The notes under the pieces: model-generated
What the model saw: only the letters and a program-made list of their open reading frames with translations
Told to the model about the DNA's origin: nothing
Database searches by the model: none
Translations under genes and position numbers: made by a program
Assembly (NCBI GenBank): GCA_964356135.1
Contig: CAYHGV010000035.1
Location: forward strand, 1-27,764
Length of the DNA: 27,764 nucleotides
Origin: CAYHGV01 sp964356135
GTDB taxonomy: Bacteria; Hydrothermota; Tepidihabitantia; CAYHGV01
Direction: 5' to 3'
Shown: piece by piece, positions 14,371-21,119 of the stretch
Layout of the letters: each line of letters starts with the position of its first letter
Position numbering within the stretch: the stretch's first letter is position 1

Positions 14371-15390
14371 TTAGATATAGACCCGAAACCAAATATATGC
14401 CTGGCCGGTATACGGCAGGAGCTGCTTGAATTCGCTCTGCGCTGGGCCAAGGAAAAAGTTGAGCCCGACATTGAGTTCACCATTATCGAACGGAGAATAA
14501 CTCAGATTGGGAATTACAATCGCTCCCCGGTCGTTCAAATTTATTATCGAACTCAGGCTCGGTCGCAAAAACGGATTCTGGACAAGCCCGACAGTACAAT
14601 AGAGATACTCCTGTCCAAGGGTCGTCCGTTCACCGGAAACGATCTTCGTAAAATCGTAATCTGCCGGATCGGCTTCGCCGCTGCCGTCATAAAAAAACTC
14701 TACCATACTATAAATCATCAAAGGAAAGGTATAGTCGATGCCGACCGCGGTTTTTAAAAATCGGCTCGTATCCTCCCAGGTGTAGCTGAGCTCGCACCAG
14801 TAGCCGACCGCCAGTTCGCCGGCAATTTCACCGCCGACGATCGTTTTTTTATCCAAAGGTTTGTGCATGACGGTTAAACCGATATCGTTTTTAATGATGT
14901 TACTGCCGACTCTGAGACCGTAGAGCGACCGCTGCCAGTTATCCGCCGGTAGATAGACCCCGCGTATACTGGTAAGACTCCCCAAAGAAAGATAACCGAG
15001 CAGTGCGTTGGATCCGGGCCGTTCATAACCGGGCTCAAAAAAGTTTATCCGGTTGAAGACATCGAGCGGTCTGAATATCCTGGCAACACCCCAGTACAGG
15101 CGTTGTTTTCCCGCGGTCAGTCTTAGATTTTCCGGACCGAACCAGAGGCAGAGCCGGGAGATAGTTTTCTTTTCTATCGCCTGGCTCAAAGAGGTGGAAT
15201 CATAGGGGATGGTGCAGTCGAACGCGAGCTGGGCACCATAGTTGTCCCCGTCGGTTTTAAATTCCAACCAGCCGCGGTTGTAGCCGTAAACATGGACCGA
15301 ATCGTTCCAGGAAAGGTAGGGTCGGCTTTCGACATAACCGGAAACATTCAACTGCCCGACCAGGCTTATAATAACTACCCACAATTGCAT
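14371..15390 (-). CDS. Predicted outer-membrane beta-barrel protein, first gene of Lol-like operon
   Basis: This 339-residue protein is not assigned to a named family. It begins with a short signal peptide (MQLWVVIISLVGQLNVSG), is rich in alternating aromatic and polar residues throughout (GYNRGWLEF, GYWCELSYTWED, QEYLYCTVGL) and ends with AYIWFRVYI, as porin-like barrels do. It contains the phrase LRLTAGKQRLYWG and ARIFRPLDVFNRINFF, seen in uncharacterised outer-membrane proteins. It precedes the ATPase by 9 nt and shares its promoter (15396-15423), which places the transcript start at the ATG. The context suggests it is the outer-membrane partner of the ABC/LolA-like system. Confidence 0.75.
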   Translation of the reverse strand: MQLWVVIISLVGQLNVSGYVESRPYLSWNDSVHVYGYNRGWLEFKTDGDNYGAQLAFDCTIPYDSTSLSQAIEKKTISRLCLWFGPENLRLTAGKQRLYWGVARIFRPLDVFNRINFFEPGYERPGSNALLGYLSLGSLTSIRGVYLPADNWQRSLYGLRVGSNIIKNDIGLTVMHKPLDKKTIVGGEIAGELAVGYWCELSYTWEDTSRFLKTAVGIDYTFPLMIYSMVEFFYDGSGEADPADYDFTKIVSGERTTLGQEYLYCTVGLVQNPFLRPSLSSIINLNDRGAIVIPNLSYSPFDNGELNVGLNFFLGPAQSEFKQLLPYTGQAYIWFRVYI

Positions 15391-15395
15391 AGGCG

Positions 15396-15423
15396 ACTAT
15401 AGCCGGCTTTCTTTATTAGTCAA
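15396..15423 (-). promoter_or_regulatory. Promoter of the five-gene Lol-like operon, leaderless
   Basis: TTGACT (15423-15418) and TATAGT (15401-15396) are 16 nt apart on the minus strand. Only five bases separate the -10 box from the ATG at 15390, so the mRNA should begin at the start codon. Confidence 0.7.
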
Positions 15424-16095
15424 GTTCCTCTGAATTATCGAACCGCAGAGAAGGCAGGTAATGTAACCACGAAACTCGGAGAGTAGGTGGCGCAAAGCGA
15501 CACCAAACTCGAAGAGTAGGTGGAGCGTTATGCGGAGCATCGGTTGAGTGGAACGAGACCAAGCGACACCAACTGACACGAATTCGCCTCGTTTCGAGGC
15601 GCACACGGATGAAACATGATAACCGGGGATGGCAGAGTACTGTAGCGGTGCGCTCGGACTGAGACAGTCCGTGCTCGGACTGGAACAGTCCGCTATCGCA
15701 CGATATGCCGAGTTACAAGTGTCGGATAAAGCCGGCTGCTTTGTATCAGTCAGGCAGTCGGTAAATCCGACCGCTACAGCCGTAGCGCGGGGGTTTGTCC
15801 TCGGCTCGAACGAAGAAAACCTGTGGGAGCGACTTCCAGTCGCGAAAAACGACATGTTTTTATAAGAATGATTTTCTTGGTTTTGGTGCGATTGAGCTCC
15901 TTTGACATCGCAAAGCTCGTCTATGCTTACGCATTTCAGTCGCTCGATGCTTCGCATTGTATCGCACAATCTACCGTGCTCTATGTCCCTGTAATGTCGG
16001 ATAAATCCGACCGCTACAGCCGTAATATAACCACGAATTGAAACGAATTCGCCTCCGAGACGAGGCGCACACGAATAAAAATATAATTGTCAGGG
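15424..16095. repeat. Non-coding mosaic of short direct and inverted repeats
   Basis: No credible gene lies here. Repeats include AAACTCGRAGAGTAGGTGG at 15472 and 15505 (33-nt period); two adjacent 21-nt units at 15652-15672 and 15673-15693, each with the hairpin CGGACTG/CAGTCCG; TAAATCCGACCGCTACAGCC followed by GTA at 15762 and 16002, exactly 240 nt apart; GTAAT[GA]TAACCACGAA at 15458 and 16022; and ACGAATTCGCCTC with a CGCCTC/GAGGCG hairpin and then GCACACG at 15578 and 16043. It separates two divergently transcribed units. Any ORF across it would read through these repeats. Confidence 0.7.
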
Positions 16096-16124
16096 TTGAC
16101 AGTCTTAAAATCGGGGTATATAAT
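16096..16124 (+). promoter_or_regulatory. Consensus promoter of the zinc-ribbon gene, near-leaderless
   Basis: TTGACA (16096-16101), a 17-nt spacer and TATAAT (16119-16124) match the sigma-70 consensus at all 12 positions. The expected start near 16131 is only about 4 nt before the ATG at 16135. Confidence 0.8.
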
Positions 16125-16134
16125 TTCATTGGAT

Positions 16135-16485
16135 ATGAATATGAATAGGGGACATACCGCAAGCTGGTGGCATCCTTTCCAATGCCCGGAATGTAAGATT
16201 AAGATATTCCCGTTAAGAATATTCGCTCTCACCAGGTGGACATTTATTCGCTGTAAGCATTGCGGCGCAAGCATCCAGAGGAAAACCGATTTTCAATTTT
16301 CCTTGATAACAATTATTTATTTAATTCCGTCCTTATTTATCCTTAACCATATTACACCGCTCTTCCTCAAAATTCTTTTAACTGTCGTCTGGTTGACTAT
16401 TGTAGCTTTTATAGACGTTCATACGTTAAATTTTGCCGTATTAAAAAAAGGCGACCCGAGAAAGATTGATAATGCACCGTTATAA
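16135..16485 (+). CDS. Zinc-ribbon membrane protein of unknown function
   Basis: The 116-residue product has two CxxC pairs (FQCPECK and IRCKHCG, about 22 residues apart), which form a treble-clef or zinc-ribbon site, followed by two hydrophobic segments (SLITIIYLIPSLFIL and LFLKILLTVVWLTIVAFI). It is probably an inner-membrane protein with a cytoplasmic metal-binding head. I chose the ATG at 16135 because it lies just after the expected transcript start; an ATG at 16141 is also possible, and a TTG at 16087 would lie upstream of the promoter. It overlaps or nearly abuts the next gene. I do not recognise the family. Confidence 0.7.
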   Translation: MNMNRGHTASWWHPFQCPECKIKIFPLRIFALTRWTFIRCKHCGASIQRKTDFQFSLITIIYLIPSLFILNHITPLFLKILLTVVWLTIVAFIDVHTLNFAVLKKGDPRKIDNAPL

Positions 16486-16510
16486 CTGGTTAAAATGGAG
16501 ATTATGGGGT

Positions 16511-16930
16511 ATGAACAGAATTATCAGCATCTGGATCGCTACTTCAATTGCCGCGGCCGTAACCCTCGGCTGCACAAAAATGGCAAAAAAAGGACCGGAC
16601 ACCACTTTCCTGTTCGAATACAAATATCCGGCAGCATCCATAAGGGGCACTTTGTACGTTGGACGGATTCTTACTGTGGTCAAACCCGAATATCCAGAGT
16701 GGGCTCTGAAGCGCGGAATGACTGATGTCTGGATTTCCATCCGAATCGAAGTGATGCCCGACGGTTCGGTTAGCAAAACCACTGTCGACCAGAGCTCGGG
16801 TTTCCCCGAATGGGACACGGTGGTCATGGAAGCTTTATCAAAATGTCGCTTTGCACCACTCCCGGCCGACGTCAAACAGGAAGTGCAGTGGGGTATCATA
16901 CCCGTTCACTTTTTTATTCAACAAAAATAG
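16511..16930 (+). CDS. TonB C-terminal-domain lipoprotein
   Basis: The product of 139 residues has an N-terminal signal with a lipobox-like VTLGC (Cys 21) and a TonB C-terminal domain (VVKPEYPEWALKRGMTDVW, IEVMPDGSV, SSGFPEWDTVVMEALSKC, WGIIPVHFFI). Classical TonB has an uncleaved anchor and a proline-rich linker; this one has neither, so it is a lipoprotein-type relative whose energy-coupling role is doubtful. An in-frame ATG at 16466 would add 15 residues and overlap the zinc-ribbon gene; I prefer 16511 because it puts the hydrophobic segment at the N terminus and GGGG stands before it. Confidence 0.8.
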   Translation: MNRIISIWIATSIAAAVTLGCTKMAKKGPDTTFLFEYKYPAASIRGTLYVGRILTVVKPEYPEWALKRGMTDVWISIRIEVMPDGSVSKTTVDQSSGFPEWDTVVMEALSKCRFAPLPADVKQEVQWGIIPVHFFIQQK

Positions 16931-16964
16931 TCGCTGTCCCTATTTCCTTAAATAGAGTTTTTCA

Positions 16965-16993
16965 TTGACAAAAGACAGTTAGGAGGTTATCCT
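16965..16993 (+). promoter_or_regulatory. Promoter of the toxin-antitoxin pair
   Basis: TTGACA (16965-16970) and TATCCT (16988-16993) are 17 nt apart. The antitoxin ATG at 17011 has a strong AAGGAGG site, unlike the leaderless promoters elsewhere in the window. Confidence 0.55.
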
Positions 16994-17010
16994 TATTTCA
17001 AGGAGGAATA

Positions 17011-17238
17011 ATGGATAAACAAGATGAAGTGCTGGAAAAAACACCGGTTGAGATTGAGAACCTCGCTGCAATGCTTAAAAAGTTGAGTGCAATGGTTCGT
17101 TCGTTAAGCACCGAAGAGAGAGAAACCCTCGAGGTGTTGCTCGACGACGAATTGATGGAAGTCCTGGAGGCTCGGGAAAACAAAAAAGAACACATCTCCC
17201 ACAAAGAAATTTTCGGACATGACCTCGCTGGTCTATAA
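17011..17238 (+). CDS. Small acidic protein, probable antitoxin of a RelBE-type pair
   Basis: This is a 75-residue acidic, helical protein with many Glu and Leu (VEIENLAAMLKKLSAMVR, STEERETLEVLLDDELMEVL). The family is not one I can name. The antitoxin call rests on context: a strong ribosome-binding site, own promoter, small size, and a 20-nt overlap with a downstream frame that encodes a RelE/ParE-like toxin. No DNA-binding domain is visible. Confidence 0.65.
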   Translation: MDKQDEVLEKTPVEIENLAAMLKKLSAMVRSLSTEERETLEVLLDDELMEVLEARENKKEHISHKEIFGHDLAGL

Positions 17239-17516
17239 TCGGCGTGGTCTGAAGACCATCGAAAAGCTGGATGCCCCAACCAAAACAAAACTTGAAGAAA
17301 TTATCAGAAAGATTATTAACAATCCTTATGTATGAAGGAAAGAGACTATTAGGAAAACTTACTGAGAAATATTCCTGGAGATTTGGCGATCACCGTGTTG
17401 TTTATACGGTGGATAAAGCGAATGGCGAAACTGTCATAACGATCTATGGTGTTGGACACAGAAAAAATATTTATCAGATTATAGAACGGTTGCTGCAGTT
17501 ACTTTCCAATCTCTAA
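17219..17516 (+). pseudogene. RelE/ParE-type toxin broken by a one-base frameshift
   Basis: From the ATG at 17219 the frame reads MTSLVYNRRGLKTIEKLDAP and so on to NNPYV, then stops at TGA (17333-17335). The remainder of a RelE-type toxin continues in another frame: YEGKRLLGKL, EKYSWRFGDHRVVYTVD, GVGHRKNIYQ. Removing one base (the G at 17330) restores NNPYYEGKRLLGKL and a full toxin of about 98 residues. RelE-family toxins are ribosome-dependent mRNA endonucleases. As read, the gene is disrupted, which would leave the antitoxin without its partner; a sequencing error or a programmed shift are alternatives. Confidence 0.8.
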
Positions 17517-17547
17517 AAACCGTTACCCGAACCCAAGCACCAAAAAA

Positions 17548-17576
17548 TTGACCCCATGAATCTTTTTGATTAAAAT
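17548..17576 (+). promoter_or_regulatory. Promoter of the PflX-like gene, leaderless
   Basis: TTGACC (17548-17553), a 17-nt spacer and TAAAAT (17571-17576). Five bases later comes the ATG at 17582, so the transcript should begin at the start codon. Confidence 0.7.
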
Positions 17577-17581
17577 CAGCT

Positions 17582-18547
17582 ATGGCAAGCCGATACCTGA
17601 AACTGATTCGCTCGGGGGAGATTGACGAGCGCATTCGGCAGGCGTGGCAGCTCGCAGAGAACTGCCACTTATGCCCGAGAAGCTGCGAAGCAAAACGGCT
17701 TGAAGGCGAAACCGGCACCTGCGGAGCAAATGATACGCTGCGTATTTCGACATTCATCCGGCACCGCGGCGAAGAACCGGTACTTTCCGGCACCCGGGGT
17801 TCGGGCACGGTGTTTTTTTCGCACTGCGGCCTCAGATGCAGGCTCTGTCAGAACTGGCAGATTTCGTTCGAAGGCGAAGGCAAAGATATGTCGGTCGAAG
17901 AGTTGGCGCAGGGTATGCTGGCGCTCCAGGCCGCTCGTGTCCACAACATAAACTGGGTGACGCCTTCACATTATCTGCCCTGGCTGCTTACGGGTCTTAA
18001 ACTCGCAGCACATCAGGGACTTAAAATTCCGCTCGTCTATAACTGCTCCGGCTACGAGAACCTGGATGCACTTACGCTTCTGGACGGGGTGGTTGACATC
18101 TACCTGCCGGACGCAAAGTATGCAGATTCAGAACTTGCAAAAACCATCTCCGGTGCCCCCGATTACCCCAGGGTCAACCGCGAGGCTTTATGCGCGATGT
18201 ATCGCCAGGTGAAAGACCTGGAAACCGACGCCCAGGAGATTGCACGCAAAGGACTGATAGTGCGTCACTTGATAATCCCGGGGGAATTGGAAAACACAAA
18301 AGGCGTGCTGCGGATGCTTGCCGAGACCGTCGGCACAACCGTAACTGTCGCATTGATGGGTCAGTACTTCCCGACCCAGAGGATGCGGGGTACGCCGTAT
18401 GACCGGACCTTAACCCGTGAAGAGTACGAGGAAACCGCACATTACATGCAGAGCCTCGGATTTGTAAACGGCTGGGTGCAGGCCGGACTCGGTGTCGAAC
18501 TTCACGACCAACCCGATTTCAGAAAGGGAAAAAAGGATATGTGGTAG
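17582..18547 (+). CDS. Radical SAM protein, PflX-type (pyruvate formate-lyase activase homologue)
   Basis: The 321-residue protein belongs to the radical SAM superfamily. The iron-sulfur motif is CGLRCRLC (C82, C86, C89; CxxxCxxC). A second cysteine cluster precedes it (C28, C31, C35 and C47; CHLCPRSC and GTCG), as in the PflX group (COG1313). Later segments fit the half-barrel (NWVTPSHYLPWLL, PLVYNCSGYE, VDIYLPDAKYAD, LIVRHLIIPGELENTKGVL). Substrate is unknown for this group; a glycyl-radical activase role is only by homology. It appears to be a single-gene unit with its own leaderless promoter, and it converges on the propeller gene. Confidence 0.88.
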   Translation: MASRYLKLIRSGEIDERIRQAWQLAENCHLCPRSCEAKRLEGETGTCGANDTLRISTFIRHRGEEPVLSGTRGSGTVFFSHCGLRCRLCQNWQISFEGEGKDMSVEELAQGMLALQAARVHNINWVTPSHYLPWLLTGLKLAAHQGLKIPLVYNCSGYENLDALTLLDGVVDIYLPDAKYADSELAKTISGAPDYPRVNREALCAMYRQVKDLETDAQEIARKGLIVRHLIIPGELENTKGVLRMLAETVGTTVTVALMGQYFPTQRMRGTPYDRTLTREEYEETAHYMQSLGFVNGWVQAGLGVELHDQPDFRKGKKDMW

Positions 18548-18609
18548 CGACCATCAAAAAAATCTTATCTTTTTAAAAGTGTTTTATGGTGGACTTCCTC
18601 TTGTTTGTT

Positions 18610-20145
18610 TTATTTAATTAAAATAATTTTTTTAGTAATAACAACTTCACCTTCAATTTCTAAGGTGCAGAAATAGATACCAGACGGCACCTTTCTCCCT
18701 ATTCCATCTATTCCATCTATTCCATCTCGACCATCCCAGATTACCTTCTGCTCTCCTTTTTTTACCCTCTGATTATTTATTAGTATCTTTATTACTCGAC
18801 CGGTTCCATCATAGATTTTAAGGTTTACTAACGTCTCGCCGGTTAATGCCCAACGAATAGTCACCGATTGACTTACCGGGTTCGGTTCAATTTCCAATCT
18901 ACCACACCTCATTTCATCCTTATTTTCGATCTCCGATATTCCGGTATTGATTCCTTCACAGAAATAAATATCCGAATTGGGCGGGTCTACCGGAGGATTA
19001 TTATTACGTAGGTCTACCCAGACACAATACACATTTCCTTTTGAATCCAATGCTATAGCAGGGCTTCCGGGCACTGCCTCATTATCCGTAATTGGAATTT
19101 CTGAGCTCCACTTACCTCCAAATGGTTTGTATGAAAAAACCGATACCGGCTTTCCGGCTTCTCGGTCGCTCCATCCTGCATAGAGATTATTTTTCGCATC
19201 TACTTCCACATCAGGTACAGAGAACATTTGTTCTACGCATTCATTAGCCCCCCAATTCCCTCCTGCTGGTCTATAAGCACAGTAAATTTTTTCCTCGCCT
19301 TCCCGTTCATCCACCCAGAAGCAGTGGGCATTGCCTTCTGGGTCCACTGCTAACTCTGGATAGCTTTGGTCTGAGGTATCCAAATCATCATTTACCCTCA
19401 CGTTTGGCCCCCAACTTCCACCCTTGGGTCTAAAGGCAAAGTAGATGTCATCCCCATACTCCCATTCATTCCGCAAGTCTTCCCAGACCGCATAACAATT
19501 ACCCGCCGAATCTACTGCCAAGCAAGGCCTCAAAACTCCTCCCAGTATATCATTCACTTTCTCATTTGGCGCCCAATTTCCACCCCTCGGCTTCATAGAA
19601 AAGTAGAGGTCACTACCGAAAGGTCCGGTATTACGACTGTCTTTCCAAATAGCATAAATGTTCCCTTTGGGGTCAATTGCTAGATCAGGCCCTCCCTGTA
19701 AGTCATCTTCAGTATCATCATTTATTTTTGCACTGGGCTGCCAGATTCCACCAAAGGGGCGGTTAGAAACATAAACATCTAAATTATCGCCCTCCTGTCT
19801 CGAAGCCCAGCCACAAAATACATTTCCTTCTTCGTCATCCACCACAATGCTTGTCCCGCTCCCTCCTTTAGTATCATTCACCTTTTCATTTTTACTCCAG
19901 CTTTTCCCTTTCAATTTGTAAGAAAAATAGACATTTACATAGCCGGTTTCTTCATAGTCTCTCCAATCCTCCCAGGCACAGTAAACATTCCCTTCGCCAG
20001 AAACTGCGATAGAAGGATAATTTTGATAAGCATTATCCGTATCATCGTTAACCTTTTCGTTTGGCCCAAAGTTCCACTCAGCCCATAGAGCAGAAGAAAG
20101 TAGAGAAAACGCCAGAATGTAAATGGATTTAACTCTAAGAGACAT
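18610..20145 (-). CDS. Secreted seven-repeat propeller protein with C-terminal sorting domain
   Basis: The protein has 511 residues: a signal peptide (MSLRVKSIYILAFSLLSSALWA), then about seven repeats of ~50 residues (about 28-395) with the core VNDDTDxxxxxPxIAVDxxGNxYxxWxDxR and VYFSYKPxGGxW, which fits a BNR-like seven-bladed propeller. The last ~90 residues are a Por-type sorting domain (IEPNPVSQSV, IYDGTGRV, VPSGIYFCTL). Within it a perfect 9-bp repeat (18701-18727) inserts the residues DGIDGIDGI. A promoter is at 20168-20196. It converges with the PflX-like gene across a 62-nt gap. Function is unknown; binding or surface attachment is likely. Confidence 0.85.
   Translation of the reverse strand: MSLRVKSIYILAFSLLSSALWAEWNFGPNEKVNDDTDNAYQNYPSIAVSGEGNVYCAWEDWRDYEETGYVNVYFSYKLKGKSWSKNEKVNDTKGGSGTSIVVDDEEGNVFCGWASRQEGDNLDVYVSNRPFGGIWQPSAKINDDTEDDLQGGPDLAIDPKGNIYAIWKDSRNTGPFGSDLYFSMKPRGGNWAPNEKVNDILGGVLRPCLAVDSAGNCYAVWEDLRNEWEYGDDIYFAFRPKGGSWGPNVRVNDDLDTSDQSYPELAVDPEGNAHCFWVDEREGEEKIYCAYRPAGGNWGANECVEQMFSVPDVEVDAKNNLYAGWSDREAGKPVSVFSYKPFGGKWSSEIPITDNEAVPGSPAIALDSKGNVYCVWVDLRNNNPPVDPPNSDIYFCEGINTGISEIENKDEMRCGRLEIEPNPVSQSVTIRWALTGETLVNLKIYDGTGRVIKILINNQRVKKGEQKVIWDGRDGIDGIDGIGRKVPSGIYFCTLEIEGEVVITKKIILIK
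18701..18727 (-). repeat. 9-bp microsatellite, three perfect copies, inside a coding region
   Basis: ATTCCATCT occurs three times in tandem on the plus strand; on the coding strand it adds Ile-Asp-Gly units within the sorting domain of the propeller protein. Its length is a multiple of three, so copy-number change would not break the frame. Confidence 0.8.
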
Positions 20146-20167
20146 CTTCTTCGCTTGTTTACGAAGA

Positions 20168-20196
20168 AAGATACATTTTGAAACTCATATTTTCAA
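20168..20196 (-). promoter_or_regulatory. Promoter of the secreted propeller gene
   Basis: TTGAAA (20196-20191) and TATCTT (20173-20168) are 17 nt apart on the minus strand, with the ATG at 20145. The short leader holds a TTCTTCG/CGAAGAA inverted repeat. A CT-rich run with CTCCTC words (20197-20245) lies just upstream, across the end of the recombinase gene. Confidence 0.5.
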
Positions 20197-20234
20197 GCTC
20201 CTCCGCTCCTCTTCTCCCATGCTCCTCTGCTCCC

Positions 20235-21119
20235 TCACTCCCCCTTCTCCGCCCTCGGATGGGCTTTGTCGTAAATTTTCTTCAACCGCTCGGCGGTGAG
20301 ATGGGTGTAGACCTGGGTGGTCGCCAACGACGAATGACCCAGGAGTTCCTGGACCGCTCGGATGTCCGCTCCCCGCTCCAGCAAATGGGTGGCGAAGCTG
20401 TGGCGCAAAATATGAGGATGGGCACCGCTCGCATCGCCGATCTGCAAAAGCCGCCGTTTGACGATCCGCTGCAGTTCGCGGGTTGAAAGCCGCTTGCCCC
20501 GTCTCGATAAAAACACCGCCGGTTCAACCGCTGAATCTCTTAAGGGTAAATATAGCTCAAGCGATTTTTTTGCCTGTTCGCCCAACGGCATAATCCGTTC
20601 TTTTTTCCCTTTTCCCCGCACTTTCAGCGTTTCACCGTGAAAATCAATGTCATCAAGATTTAAACCGACGAGCTCGGCTGCCCGCAATCCTGCACCGTAG
20701 AGCACCTCGAGTATCGCCCGGTCCCGTAATGAAATCAAATCGTCGCCGGGAATGTCGAGCGCCGCTTCGACCTGGGACTGGGTTAAAAAACCGGGAAGCC
20801 GCCGCTCCGATTTCGGTGTCTTCACTCCCCGGGCAGGATTGTAATCCAACACCCCGTCCCAGCAGAGAAATTTAAAAAACGACTTGACCGAAGAGAGCTT
20901 GCGTGCTGCCGCCCGCCGGCTGTAGCCGTGGCGGAGCACAAAACCTAAAAAATTTTTGACATCGTCGGGGATGATCTCTTCCCAGCGTTTCTTCGCCTGG
21001 TAATCGAGCAGAAAGTCGACAAAATGGGAGAGGTCGGTTCGATAAGCCGCAACCGTGTAGTCGGAATAGCGTTTCTCGTCGCTCAGATAGACGAGAAACC
21101 TATTCAGGTGGCTGTTCAT
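20235..21119 (-). CDS. xerD: Tyrosine recombinase XerC/XerD
   Basis: This 294-residue protein has the full layout of a Xer recombinase: an N-terminal SAM-like DNA-binding domain (1-90; KRYSDYTVAAYRTDL, SVKSFFKFL) and a catalytic domain. The catalytic residues are visible: R146 (GAGLRAAEL), K170 (RGKGKKER), H236 and R239 (HILRHSFATHLL), H262 (LLGHSSL) and Y271 (TQVYTH). Xer proteins resolve chromosome dimers at dif near FtsK. The gene overlaps the end of topA by 20 nt and is the last gene of the operon. Xer C versus D cannot be decided from this sequence, so the symbol is tentative. Confidence 0.9.
   Translation of the reverse strand: MNSHLNRFLVYLSDEKRYSDYTVAAYRTDLSHFVDFLLDYQAKKRWEEIIPDDVKNFLGFVLRHGYSRRAAARKLSSVKSFFKFLCWDGVLDYNPARGVKTPKSERRLPGFLTQSQVEAALDIPGDDLISLRDRAILEVLYGAGLRAAELVGLNLDDIDFHGETLKVRGKGKKERIMPLGEQAKKSLELYLPLRDSAVEPAVFLSRRGKRLSTRELQRIVKRRLLQIGDASGAHPHILRHSFATHLLERGADIRAVQELLGHSSLATTQVYTHLTAERLKKIYDKAHPRAEKGE

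Noticed and set aside
15397..15969. 190-codon minus-strand ORF
   Set aside because: It runs through several unrelated DNA repeats and hairpins, its product is low in protein-like pattern, and it overlaps the operon promoter.
17271..17516. Stand-alone 81-residue protein
   Set aside because: Its first part is out-of-frame text; its real content from YEGKRLL onward is the second half of the RelE-like toxin.
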